DNA from: Gambelia wislizenii
Taxonomy: Eukaryota > Chordata > Lepidosauria > Squamata > Crotaphytidae
Direction of reading: 5' to 3'
DNA length: 64,000 nt
Assembly: GCA_030847615.1 (NCBI GenBank)
Contig: JAUMIR010000015.1
Coordinates: 6,899,501-6,963,500, forward strand
Part shown: positions 33,237 to 44,402 of the stretch, in pieces
Position numbering within the stretch: position 1 is the stretch's first letter
Layout: every line of letters begins with the position of its first letter
Position numbers and translations under genes: made by a program
The notes under the pieces: generated by a model
The model's database searches: none
What the model saw: the letters and a program-made list of their open reading frames with translations, nothing else
Told to the model about the DNA's origin: nothing

Positions 33237-35119
33237 ATGGAAGCCAAAACTGCTCCTCGCCCTAGGAAAGGCAGCTGTGGCATCTCCTGGCCCTACCCAG
33301 AGATCGTAGACCTTTTGGTGATATGGGGCAAGGAGAAGGTGCAGGAGCAGCTGAAGGGGTCCCATAGAAATAATGACATCTTCGAAAGCATTGCCGCCAA
33401 ACTGAGAAGGAAAGGGCATGATCGGACCGCAGAAGAGTGTAGGAAGAAGATGAAACCGATGCATAAGAATTATCGCCAGGTTACAGACTACAACGCCAAA
33501 AGCAGCAATGATGTGGCCACGATACCCTTCTATAAAGAGCTCCACACAATCCTTGGCAGCAATGCCAGCTACCACCGGAAACGCCTGGTTGCCACCACCA
33601 ACATCGTCCGAGTTCCCTGTGGGTCAGTGACTCCCCATCATGCTCCTCTACCCGAAGAAGAAGTGGACATGGCCCCACCATCCCAGGAGAACCAGCAGGG
33701 ATACTCGGAGCAACTCTTCTCCACACCTCCAGGTAAGAGTAAAAAATATTTTTTTAAAAAAAATCAGGTTGCGTTTGTGAAAACTCGAATAAATAAGCAA
33801 TCGGTTTCCAAGCTTACAACAATTAAAACTGGTCTTTAGTTCTATTATTTTCTCAGGGCCATTCATAGCATTGTATGTTGATTTCAAACAGTCAGAAATA
33901 ACATATTATTGTTCCTGTATCATTTCATTTAAGTAAGAAAGGTGTGCCATCTTTGGTATGTGAAAACTTGAATATTTACTGTTCCGTTTCCCTAAAGCAG
34001 ACCTGATTTCTTAGAATGTATTTCTGATGTGTGTTTTTTTCCTTTCCCCATGCATTTAACCATTGGTAATGTGAGCCAAGGGGATGTTTACTTCTTTATA
34101 CTGCATGTCTAGGGACTGTTTACATGTTCAGCCTCCATGCTGCTTTGGTATGCAAATGCTTGCAGTTAAGACCAAATGGCACATTTTTGTTTTGTGGTAT
34201 TAAAAATGTATGTGCCTCTCGGCACCTAAAGGATTGTGGCTCCACCCACAACCATTACCTGCTGGTACTTTCCATCACAGCCCACCACCCACCACAGTGT
34301 TCTGTTTGTAATGTAATTCAAATAGATTTTAATGTTGCTTCACAGTGCTATTATTAAGGTTGATACATTATATTTATTTTTTCAGAGGAAACAGGAACCC
34401 AGGGTTCTGATGAAGCAGCAATTACTTTGACCCTAACAGAGGTACCTGGTGGAAGCTTAGCAATCACTGAAGCTGAAGAAGTCACAACAATGTCCTTTCA
34501 GAAATTGATACTGTCTGGGTAACTCTAGCTCGTAATGGTACTAATGCCATCATAATATGAACATTTTTAATGCCCTTCCTGCTTCCCTTTAAATGTACTG
34601 ATTTTCTAAACACACCATTACTGCTTTTTCTTTTCAGTAGCCAGCCTCAGCAAGCTAACAGCTACTCTTTCTTCTGTGGAGAGATTAGCCATGTTTAGGA
34701 GGAAAAAGCATTAAGCAGAAGCTGCAGAACTGATGGCTAACTCTAGATCCATTGCAGAGCTGTTCATTACAAATATGAATAGAACTGCAGATAGGCAGGA
34801 TCAAAGACCAATTGCATTACAGGTATATCTTGAAAAATTCTGTGAGCATGAGGTGGAAGAATCTCAACAAATGCTTAAGGAAGTACAAAGGCAAAACAAT
34901 TTATTTGCAGACCTAGTAACACACATTAAGTCTTTGGACAATAATCAAAGACATGTAGTTGTTAGAAGGGTGGCCAAGCCTACAGTTTCTGGGGAAGCAG
35001 ATAAGGAAAACACACATGCATCCCAACAAAATATATCATCCATTAGTTCAGGTGCTGTTAAAGTAGGTCTTAGTAGGCCAGCCAGAACAGTGAAAAAACA
35101 TGTGCCCCTAACATTATAA
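33237..35119 (+). pseudogene. Harbinger SANT/Myb-like protein gene 1
   Basis: Exon 1 (33237-33732) starts at a true ATG and encodes a trihelix-type Myb/SANT-like domain at about residues 15-105: WPYPEIVDLLVIWGKEKVQE, RNNDIFESIAAKLRRKG, RTAEECRKKMKPMHKNYRQV. It ends in a strong donor (CAG/GTAAGAGT). Exon 2 (34386-34518) is acidic (TQGSDEAAITLTLTEV) with CAG acceptor and GTAACT donor. Exon 3 (34638-35119) begins ASLSKLTATLSSVERLAMF and has a helical C-terminus with YLEKFCEHEVEESQQMLKE. A TAA at 34712-34714 interrupts exon 3, and the exon 2 to exon 3 join is off by one base with these sites, so an indel or different junction must exist. In Harbinger elements the Myb-like protein binds DNA ends and brings the transposase into the nucleus. 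Confidence 0.8.
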
Positions 35120-35586
35120 GGTATTTAAAAATCACACCCAATATGTGTTGATATCCTTTGTAATATAAAGTGTAACGTATAATGCTATTAAAGAAAGTAA
35201 AACTTATATTTCTAAAAATGCACAATACTGCATCAACCTAGAAAGAAACTGTGCATTAAGGATGCAGGAATACAAATGAAGTAGAAATATTACAAAAGGC
35301 CTTTTCTTAAATAAAGAATATATTTTATTTACGTTGTATTTTTGATACTATTTACATATGTACATAATGAATAATGTATAATAAAAAATTCCAAAAGAAA
35401 CACTGATATACATTGACATACTTGGGACACATAATGTTGAATAAATCATATACATTTTTTAAAAACATACAAAAATAATTTCCATACATAGGTATTTTTT
35501 TAAAAAAAATACATCTTCATAAATAAGGCAACATAACAGAATTAGAACACATTATAAAATGCATCTAAATATAAAACTAAAGTATA
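35120..35586. other. Convergent 3' regions of the two Harbinger SANT-like genes
   Basis: AT-rich sequence with AATAAAG on the plus strand near 35310 (after the plus-strand gene) and ttttatt/AATAAA-type words on both strands. It holds no gene and probably supplies poly(A) signals to both convergent genes. Confidence 0.5.
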
Positions 35587-36522
35587 TTACATCCCCATCC
35601 CCAGACTCTGCTCAATTGCACCCACCCTCCCAGACAAAGCTTCAATAGAGGCTTGTAACGTCCTCCTTAAAAAAAAAAAAACAAATTTTGTTAGCATTAC
35701 AGCTCCTGACCATCACTGTTAAAGCCCCCCCCCATTCTAGTATAGTATAAAATTAATTTAACAAGCTCCTCTATCCTTGCAATTATATTCAGCCCAGCAA
35801 GCTGGGCTGCAGCTTCCTGGGCATCTGCTGGACCTTTTAAAACATCAATGCACAGGGAAAACTTTATTGAATAAAGTAATCCTAATTATTACACTGAAAA
35901 GGAGGGATAGGTTTCTCAGTTGCACAAAAAATGAAAAGCACTGTACCTGGCTGTGGAGCTGCAGGAGCTGGGCCAGGCTGATTCCCTCCCTCCTCATCCG
36001 AGGACTCAGACGGGCTGGCCTCCCGCCCTTCTCTGGATCCAGACCACTATAACAATAACAACAACAACAAAAGTTAGATCAGGCACCACTACTCACACAC
36101 ACACAAACAGACTCTCAACCCAGGAGCTGTACATACCAGCGGCATTACTTACCTCATGGCAGCTGGTCTTTCCATCTTGGCTGCCCTGCATGGACCCATA
36201 GGTCTTGCAGGATGACATAAAAAGGTGGCCGCCTTCGGGGGGGGGGGGCTGCCATTATTGGCCTCCATGCAGTGAAGAACCTGACTTTCAGGTTCTTAAA
36301 CTTCAATCAGCATTTGAGTCCAGTCCACATGTAGCCTCTCAACTGGAGGAACCACGCTGCTTCAATGAAGAAGTTGTGGTTCTTCCAGTTGGAGGACAGC
36401 ATCAGCCAGTCCAGCGCACCCTCCTGCTGGGCCAGGGATTCCAACATGAGGTTGGTATCCCTGGTGCCCCAGTAGGCGATGCGCCGACCTGGCTGGACAC
36501 ATCCTCGCCCCCCTTTGGCCAT
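35587..36522 (-). pseudogene. Harbinger SANT/Myb-like protein gene 2
   Basis: It starts at a true ATG (36522). Exon 1 runs to 36153 and encodes GTRDTNLMLESLAQQEGALD, then NWKNHNFFIEAAWFLQLRGY, then the TGLKC*LKFKNLKVRF block, a SANT-like domain with the QC-type K-x-KNLK end. A TGA (36309-36307) stands where CGA is expected, a CpG decay. A G run near 36240 shifts the frame. A strong donor GAG/GTAAGT lies at 36153. Further exons with matching sites are: 36046-35947, acidic (GREASPSESSDEEGG); 35833 to about 35700 (PADAQEAAAQLAGLNIIARI); and 35665-35587, a short coiled coil (TLQASIEALSGRVGAIEQSL). The gene is distinct in sequence from SANT gene 1 of the same element. Its role is inferred: DNA binding or partner recruitment. 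Confidence 0.65.
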
Positions 36523-37079
36523 CTTAATGCCATGTGTTGGGATGCGGAAACTCGAGTTTATAAGTTTTTGTGTTGACTGTTTGCTTTTAAAATAAGTCTA
36601 TGATGTTTAGAGAAGGGTTGATTTTCAGATTTTCTAAATGGTTAGGCTAGTCTATTGGTTAACTAGCAGAGGTACCTTATTTTTGGAATTTGGCAGTGTC
36701 TGGAACCTTTTCCAAAAAACATAATCCCTGCAAAAAGACTGCCAATTCCAGCAACCACCAAAACCGAAATATTGTATTGGTTTTTGTCCACTTTTTTTTA
36801 ACATAATTTGTAAATATTTCAACCTACTTGGGAGTGCACAGAAAGGGGATTTATTGCAGAATTGATACAGTGATTGTGTTACGGCCATGGGAAAATGGTG
36901 AAAGCTGCAGTTTAAGTGAGTGCTTGTAAAAAAAAATGACAGTTACCGTGTTCCTTACATAAAACATAAGTGGACTTTATTGTACAGATTTGCTTTACAT
37001 AAGTGGCATTGAAATGCTTCAAACAGTATAGCAATTACGCTTGTTGCCCCCCGGGTGATGTATCCTCCAGAAATGCTCT

Positions 37080-38602
37080 TTTAAACTGGTGCGCACCGCC
37101 TCCCCCAAGCTTTCTCTGCTGCATTGTTATTAACAATTGGAGCTCCCAGCTTGTCCAGTACAAACCTCTGAACACAGTGGTTTGGGTCATCAAGAATATT
37201 ACCTTTGGTTTCACATATATTATGGAGAATAACACATGCACATATCACAGAACATACATTTTCCTCTGCCACTTCTATACAATATAAACACCTTCCAGCG
37301 CAATTTGAGACAACCGAAACACCTCTCCGCCGTCGAGTGAATCTTGTTATGGCACCTGTTGTACAGTCTCTGCTTTGTATTTGTAGTCCCTCTGTAAGGT
37401 GTCAGTAGCTAATTTCTAATTGGATATGCCCCATCAACCAGGGTGAGTGGAACAATTTGCTGACCCATGATAGTAATGGTTGGATTTCCTGGTACAAATA
37501 TCTCAGCCTCCATACTCTCGAAAAAAACCAGAGTTCCAAGCATTGTGATTCTTGCCGCTCCAACCAATCTCCACATCAATAAAAAAAACCCTGTGAGCAC
37601 AAGTACCTTGAAGAAGAACACTGTACCTATTATTTCTGTTAATACATTCATCTCCTTGGCACACGGGGGGGGGGGGAATAAAGTTAACATGACACCCATC
37701 AAGGTATGCAACCACTTGTGGGTAACCAAGGGCTGTGAAGCCATCCATCACCTGTTGAAAAAGAAATGGGGATAAATTCATAATCATTACCTTTGAGATC
37801 ATGCAAACATGAGTATTTGATTATACACATCTGTAGTGAAGAGCATTTGAAATGCAGGGAACACATGCTTTAACTTATCAATTGCATTCCACATCTTTCA
37901 TGACATGTTTTTGAAAGCAGAAATTGACATGAAGGTGAAAAGCAGCAACCATTGTTGAACAGATGCGAGTAGATATATTTTCACAAAATTACAGTGTTGT
38001 TAAAAAAAAACCACCTTTCTATGGTCCCCCAGGAAAACAGTCCGCTTCAGAAGTAACTTTTCCATCATGAGGATGACATCCACAAATATCTTACACACCA
38101 TGGCTCTCCCGACACCAAACAGCCAGGAGACTGCCCCATAGGTGCACCAGTGGGCGAGAAGGAAAATGGCTATGGCAAACCTCTTCTCCACTGGGATGGC
38201 TTTCCTCATATTGGTGTCTGCTTTGGCAATCTCCGGATGGAGGATTTCCATTAGCCTCATGAAAAGGAAATGCGGCATCCTGAAGTACATTATCCAATGC
38301 TCATCAGACCAGATATTCATTACTAATTTCTCCCACCACTCCTTTGTTGTTGGGTACACCCACCACCACCGCAACAGGGGATATGGGCGAAGATGCATCC
38401 ATACGCCGGGGGACGCGATGGTTGTGAAGTGCATGCATTCAGGATGAAAGTCAATTGTTGAAATCAAATCTGAATGAAAAAGGAGCTGCAATATTAACAT
38501 CAGTCTTCTTCTGTGCCTCAGACGAAGCCATCTCTTCAAAGTGGCAAGAGATACCCTTAAGCGGGCAGTGGAAGCCAAAACAGTTGCAATTGTCATCTCC
38601 AT
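37080..38602 (-). pseudogene. Harbinger DDE transposase/nuclease
   Basis: Exon 1 (38602 or 38596 to 38015) has an N-terminal region and the helix-turn-helix-like block IPVEKRFAIAIFLLAHWCTY, then VSWLFGVGRAMVCKIFVDVI, typical of PIF transposases. The donor is AAG/GTGG at 38014. Exon 2 starts at 37751 after a TTTTTCAACAG acceptor and continues in phase: VMDGFTALGYPQVVAYLDGC (first Asp), YSVLLQ, FIDVEIGWSGKNHNA (second Asp), then in another frame IVPLTLVDGAYPIRN, and finally ENVCSVICACVILHNICETK near the C-terminus. Frame changes occur near 37600 and after 37409, so the gene is broken. The open frame upstream of 38602 begins at a TTG and is not needed. The enzyme would cut and paste the element at 3-bp targets. 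Confidence 0.85.
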
Positions 38603-39069
38603 GTTCCAAGATATGGCATTATGGGGAGTCAAAGCTTTCAAAAACCTTATGATGTTGTCCTTCTTTGTCCCAAACTTAGCCAATTGCTGTGTCAGTGGTG
38701 GGGAACAGCACTGGAAACATGTAGTTGGGAATGTGAAAAAAAAAACAAGTAATCACATCCTTGATTGACAGCAAAAAATAAATAAATACCGGTACTCTAA
38801 ATATGTGTAAACAATAAAAACACGGGATATCAGATTGTGGGATAAGAAAATAAACACGGGACCTGATGTCGTGTAAATATGAATCTTGGGACCTTCCAGA
38901 ATTTCCTTAAGAGGGATAGAAATCGTGTAAACAGTGCGGGACGAATACAGGATCAAAAAGCCACGCCACGCCCTACGACATTTACAAGCATCTAACTGGC
39001 ACCGTTGACTCTTGAACAGGAACTTCCATCATCTTGAAACCAACAAAAGCCCTTCATGGTTTCCTGGCA

Positions 39070-40198
39070 TATCTTAGAATCAACGAATCCTAGAGTTGGA
39101 AGTAACCACATGCGCCATCCAGTCCAACCCACTGCCATGCAGGAATACACAATCAAAGCTTTCCTGACAGATGACCATCCAGCCCCTGTTTAACAACCTC
39201 AAAGAAGGAGATGCCACCACACTCTGAGGCAGTATGTTCCATGGCCAAACAGCTCTTACTATCAGAAAGTTCTTCCTAATGTTTAGGTGGAATCTCTTTT
39301 CCTGTAGTTTGAGTCCGTTGCTCTCTGTCCTAGTCTCTGGAGCAGCAGAAAACAAGCTTGCTCCATCCTCAGTATGACATCCCTTCAAATGTTTAAACAT
39401 GTCTATCATGTCCCCTCTCAACCTTCTCTTCCCCAAACTAAACATGCCCAGCTCCCTAAGCTGCTTCTCATAGGACATAATAGCTTCCATACATCCCACC
39501 ACCCTGGTCACACTCCTCTGAACACATTCCAGCTTCTCAATATCCTTCTTGAATTGTGGTGCCCAGAACTGGACACAATATTCCAGGTGAGGTCTGACCA
39601 AAATGGAATAGAGTGGCACTATTTTTTCCCTTATTCTAGACACTATACTCCTATTGATGCAACCTAGAATCACATTGACTTTTCTAGCTGCTGCATCACA
39701 CTGCTGACTCATGTTCAGTTTGTGATCCACTAAGACTCCTAGATCCGTTTCACATGTACTGCCACAAGCCAGGTGTAAAACATCCTATATCTGTGCTTTT
39801 ACTGCCCAAGTCTCCTATCCTACATTTCTCCCTGTTGAAATTCATTTTGTTTGTTTTGGCCCAGCTTTCTAATCTGTCAAGGTCATTTTTTATTCTGCTC
39901 CTGTCCTCTGGGGTATTAGCTATCCTTCCTAATTTGGTGTCCTCTGCAAACATCATAAAAATGCCCTCTATTCCCTCATCGAAGTCATTGATAAAGATGT
40001 TGAATAGCACTGGGCCCAGGACAGAACCCTATGGCACCCACTAATCACTTCTCTCCAGGATGGAGGAGCCATTGGTGACTACCCTTTGGGTTTGGTCGGT
40101 CAACCAATTGCAAATCCATCTAACAGTCACATTGTCTAGCCCACATGTTGCTAATATTTTTGTAAGGATATCATGGGGGACGTTTTCAAAGGCCTTCT
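39070..40198 (-). mobile_element. CR1 LINE, 5'-truncated
   Basis: 3' terminus at 39070-39090 (agaatcaacgaatcctagag), then ORF2 C-terminus (39730-39080 frame), and RT codons as far as LTDQTQRVVTNGS and KAFENVPHDILTKI at 40198. FAEDTK replaces FADDTK (39960 region), so the RT site is mutated. An older subfamily than the full-length copy. Confidence 0.9.
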
Positions 40199-40234
40199 TC
40201 ATAATGACAGTAGTTGGCAGGTGATAATATATGT

Positions 40235-40444
40235 GATTTAATATGCCTCCTAACAGGTCCAAAGTAGCCAAGATCCCAAAGTCAAGATGTAGTTTTGAGT
40301 CTAAAAAGTTGCATGCCCAAAATCTGAGCTTCTTAAATGGATTTAGTATTCCTCCTAACAGGTCCAAAGTAGCCAAGATCCCATAGTCAAGATGTAGTTT
40401 TGAGTCTAAAAAGTTGCATGCCCAAAATGTGAGCTTCATAAATG
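40235..40444. repeat. 105-bp tandem duplication
   Basis: Two head-to-tail units. The shared words cctcctaacaggtccaaagt start at 40246 and 40351, and both units continue through gttgcatgcccaaaat. By eye there are only a few differences. It lies against the 5' end of the CR1 at 39070-40198. Confidence 0.85.
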
Positions 40445-41714
40445 GAAAACATCAGGCATGTTTTCAGGTCTAATAGAAGTGCATTCAGACAGTTGTTCAT
40501 TTCTCCCACAATGTGTGAATTTAGCTCTTGGGCATGTAATTATTTACAGACTTTCATCAGATGTAATTTTGCCCAAATCAGTCTCTATGACTAGTGATGG
40601 GAAAAATATGCAACAAAATCTTTTTTTTTAAAAAAAAAGGTTAAAATACATGTTTTGTTTTGTTTTTAATGTTGAGAAACCCTGATAAGGATTCTGAGGA
40701 GAACTTTTACAGTCCAGAACTTATTTTGTATTATAAATTCACTTATACTGGATTTTCACACAAAAAAGTCATTATCTGCTCTAGAAATAATATTTCTGCA
40801 CAGAAATATTATTTTCTGCATGGAAAATTATGTTTCCTGCAAAAAAATGCTCTAAAATATTAAGTACTAAGCAGAAACTTCCCATAGCCTGTGCAATTTT
40901 TGAAGGCTTTCATACATTGGGAAAAATATATTCTGGGGTAGCTGTGTTAGAAAGAAAATTACTAAAATCACCTTTTCCTTCCTTCAAGAAGAAAAAATAG
41001 TGAAGAATTACATTCTTCTTTGTGATCTTGAGTAGAGGATACTGGGCAGAGTCCAAAGAAGATGCAATTGGCTTTGTCCACTGGCAGTTTCTATATCAGT
41101 GATTTAAAAGAGCGATGGAGGGTGTTGGACTTATTTTGTAGATGGGGTAACTCCTTTAAACTTTTGTTGTTGCTTTTGAAATATGTGCAAGTGCAGCATT
41201 ACTTGATAATTGTAATGGTGATAGCAACAAATTACTTTTTTGGAAACTATAATGGTAGTTCTTTTTCTTTAAAAAAACTTCACAAGGTCTGGATTATTAT
41301 GAATTGTAGTTAGGGAAACATCAACACATTGTGGCATATAGCGCCTACTCTTTTTCTTGTCTTTAATAAGTTTAGTGGAAAATCATCAGTGTGGGCACAG
41401 TCAAACCTTTAGATGTTCTCTGAACTGGTGATTGGATCCAAGCCATGATGTGAACATACATATATTTATCTGTCTGTAAAACAAGAACGTGAATGCCAAG
41501 AGCAACAGAGGTAGGGAGAGGCAGTTTTGAAAGAATTCCTTAAGTCTATAATTAACACTTCAGAGGTAGAGTGTGTTGTGAAATTTTGTGTTTAGTACTC
41601 TCTTTTCAAGAGGAATATGTTTGGAAAAGAAAGCTTACACCAAAAATGTTCTCTTTCAGGGACAAAACCAAGCCTTAAGTGATTTTCTTACAAAGCAATA
41701 TGCATTCACAGTAG
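40445..41714. other. Unassigned stretch
   Basis: No gene seen. A small hairpin (gaaataatatttct, ca-centred, agaaatattattt) lies at 40784-40815. The rest is AT-rich sequence without recognised repeats. Confidence 0.4.
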
Positions 41715-42590
41715 AGAAGGAAGAGACCACGAGGGCCATCCAGTCCAGCCCCCCTGCCACGCAGGAAATCTTGATCAAAGCATCCCTGACAAATGGCAAT
41801 CCAGCCTCTGTTTAAAGACCTCCAAGGAAGGAGACCCCACCACGTTCCGAGGGAATGTGTTCCACTGCCGAACAGCTCTTACTGTCAAAAAGTTCCTCCT
41901 CATGTTGAGGTGGAATCTCTGTTCCTGGAGCTTGCATCCATTGCTCCGTGTTCCAGTCTCTGGAGCAGCAGAAAACAAGCCTGCTCCATCCTCAATGTGA
42001 CACCCCTACAAATACTTAAACAGGGCTATCATATTGCCTCTTAACCATCTTTTTTCCAGGCTAAATATACCCAGCTCCCTAAGTCACTCCTCATAAGACA
42101 TGGTTTCCAGACCTTTCATCATTTTAGTCGCCCTTCTCTGGACATGCTCCAATTTGTCAATATCTTTTTTGAATTGTGGTGCCCAGAACTGGACACAGTA
42201 TTCTAGGTGATGTCTGACCAAGGCAGAACAGAGCGGCACTATTACTTCCCGGGATCTAGACATTATACTTCTATTGATGAAGCCCAAAATTGCATTGGCC
42301 TTTTTAGCTGCCGCATCACACCATTCAACTTGTGGTCTACTAGGACTCCTAGATCCCTTCCACACGTAGTCTCATTCAGCCAGGTCTCTCCTATATCTAT
42401 GCATTTCATTTTTCCGCCCTAAGCGCAGTACCTTACATTTCTCTGTATTGAATTTCATTTTGTTAGCTTTGGCCCAGCTCTCCAGTCTATCCAGGTCATT
42501 CTGAATTTTCATCCTGTCCTCTAGGGTATTAGCTACTCCTAGTGGCACCCCACTGGTTACATCTTTCCTTTGGGTTTGGCCAGTCAACCA
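41715..42590 (-). mobile_element. CR1 LINE, internally deleted
   Basis: Starts within the 3' end (gaaggaagagaccacgaggg, lacking the octamers) and runs to LTGQTQRKDVTSGVPLG. It has at least two internal deletions, one near 42325 and a larger one near 42540 that removes the FADD region. It joins DIRS sequence at about 42595. Confidence 0.88.
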
Positions 42591-42599
42591 GTTACTTGA

Positions 42600-43350
42600 A
42601 TTAACCTCCCTCACTGGATTAGATTCTCAGGAGTGATCTACGTCCTGTTGACCTTGTGTGGAAGATACTGTGCTTTCCTCCTTCTTATGATGTCTGGGGT
42701 TGGATTCTTCAAGCACTGCTCCCAGTGCTCTGCTAAGATGACTGAATCCGATGGTCATTCTAAGTGTCTCTTCTGTCTCAGGGAGAATCATGATGTGCGG
42801 TTGTTCAAAAATTGCAAGGCCTTCGCCCCACAGGCCAGGAAAAATTGAGACAAAAGGCTTAAGACTTTCTTAGATCTCTCTAAGCATTGGTGTCAGGTTC
42901 AGGATCCATCCGTAAATCTCTGGATGGCCATTTAAAGAAAATCTCAGCCTTGGTACTGGCCAAAGCCTCCTCTAAATCTGTCCCGATGTTGACTCAAGCA
43001 AGGGACAATGGTACTGGTCAGTCTTGAACAGTTGATCCTGGGACTTCTCCAGGAGGAGCGATATCGGTACCAGCGGAGTCGGTACGGAAGTCTCCTCGGA
43101 AAGCAGTACCAGAAAGGGCAAAGGCCACAGGGAGGGAAGAATCTCCTAAGAGAGGCTGATCTAGGGAGTGAAAGAAAGCCAAATAACAATACAACCATAA
43201 GGTGAAAAGGTCCAAAGGTGAAATGGAGACAGGCTCCCCGGTTTCACTGCCAGAAAAAAGAAAGTTGGTGATACCTTCTCCAAGGTGACACTGAGATGAA
43301 GAGTCCACCTATACAAGCAAAAAGGATGGAGGCTTAAGCCCTATCTTAGA
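42600..43350 (+). pseudogene. DIRS element gag relic
   Basis: Starts near an ATG at 42690: KHCSQCSAKMTESDGHSKC, then LFCLRENHDV and FAPQARKN, a Cys/His-rich gag motif seen in vertebrate DIRS elements. The rest up to 43350 is frameshifted, Arg/Ser-rich sequence with no long frame. The left end of the element was not found; the CR1 at 41715-42590 sits there. Confidence 0.75.
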
Positions 43351-43353
43351 CCT

Positions 43354-44308
43354 TTGAGAGGTGAACTGCTTTGTCACCCCCAAGCATTTCAAAATGGTTA
43401 CCCTCTCTTCTATCCTGCCTTTCCTCCACCCAGGAGATTGGTTCGCCATCATAGATCTAAAGGATGGCTTCTCTCACATCATGATCTCAGAGTCTCAGAG
43501 AAGTTTCCTTGCCTTTGCAGTAGGTCCCAGGATATACCAGTTCAAAGCCCTACCATTTGGCCTGTGCATAGCACCAAGGGTATTCACGAAATGCATGGCC
43601 CAGTCATAGCTCACCTCCACACGAGAGGCATCACGATCTTTCTGCACCTAGATGATTGGCTGATCACAGCACGTACAAGGGAGAAAGTAGCAAGAGATGT
43701 GGCCTCCACTATCTCCTTACTTCAGGACCTGGGCCTAATGATCAAAGCGACCAAGTCACACTTGATACTGGCAAGAACTGTGAAGTTAATCGGGCACAAC
43801 TAGACTCCTCCAGGGGAAGAGCCTTTCTCCCAGAAGATCACTTTGATACATTATAGCATGGTGTCCTACTGCACCACACGGAGGAGGCTGACAGTGCACT
43901 TTGTTCAGACTGTTCTGGGCCACATGGCCTCCACTACAGCTGTGACACCTTTTGCCAGATTATGAATCCATCCCCTGTAAATGTGGTTCCTCCAGTCCTT
44001 TGACCCGCTGCGAGACGACCCCATGAGATGGCTGTCAATTCCACAGCCAATCCTCAGGCAACTGAATTGGTGGTCTCTCCCTCACAACATAAGGTTTGGT
44101 TTGCCCTTCGAGATCTCACATCCCTCCAGGTCTCTAACCACAGACCCATCCACAACGGGATGGGGAGTTCACTCCCACGGCCTGACAATCCACAGCCATT
44201 GGTCTCTGATGGAGAAGGAGCTTCACATCAATGCATTGGAGCTCCTGGCAGTGTTAAAGGCACTGAAGGCCTTCAAGTCCTCCCTTCAGGGCAACGTGGT
44301 CAAAGTAT
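43354..44308 (+). pseudogene. DIRS element reverse transcriptase and RNase H (first part)
   Basis: RT blocks: GDWFAIIDLKDGFSHIMI, then FKALPFGLCIAPRVFTKCMA (frame 43361-43609), and FLHLDDWLITART in another frame (active site LDD). RNase H: TTDPSTTGWGVHSHG and ELHINALELLAVLKALKAFK at 44130-44280. The CR1 insertion at 44309 cuts between the second (E) and third (D) RNase H motifs. The third, SDNTTTVFYVNQQGG, appears after the CR1 at 49536. Confidence 0.87.
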
Positions 44309-44402
44309 AGAATCATAGAATCATAGAATCATAGAATTGCAGAGTTGGAAGAGACCACGAGGGCCATCCAGTCCAACCCCCCTGCCACGCAGGAAATCAC
44401 AA

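Larger units (their letters stand above)
32867..39003. mobile_element. Harbinger (PIF) DNA transposon with three genes
   Basis: Ends are GGTGCCATTTACATG (left) and, reading inward from the right, GGTGCCAGTTAGATG, with 13 of 15 bases matching. Both ends are flanked by GTT (32864-32866 and 39004-39006), a 3-bp target duplication as expected for the PIF/Harbinger superfamily. Inside are a SANT/Myb-like gene on the plus strand (33237-35119), and a second SANT-like gene (36522-35587) and the DDE transposase gene (38602-37080) on the minus strand. Each gene carries at least one break, so this copy is probably inactive but young. Confidence 0.85.

Noticed and set aside
33648..33887. Minus-strand frames antisense to Harbinger SANT gene 1
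   Set aside because: They overlap a plus-strand exon with a recognisable domain and splice donor.
37405..37802. Separate small genes in this interval
   Set aside because: Overlapping frames here are the frameshifted second exon of the Harbinger transposase.
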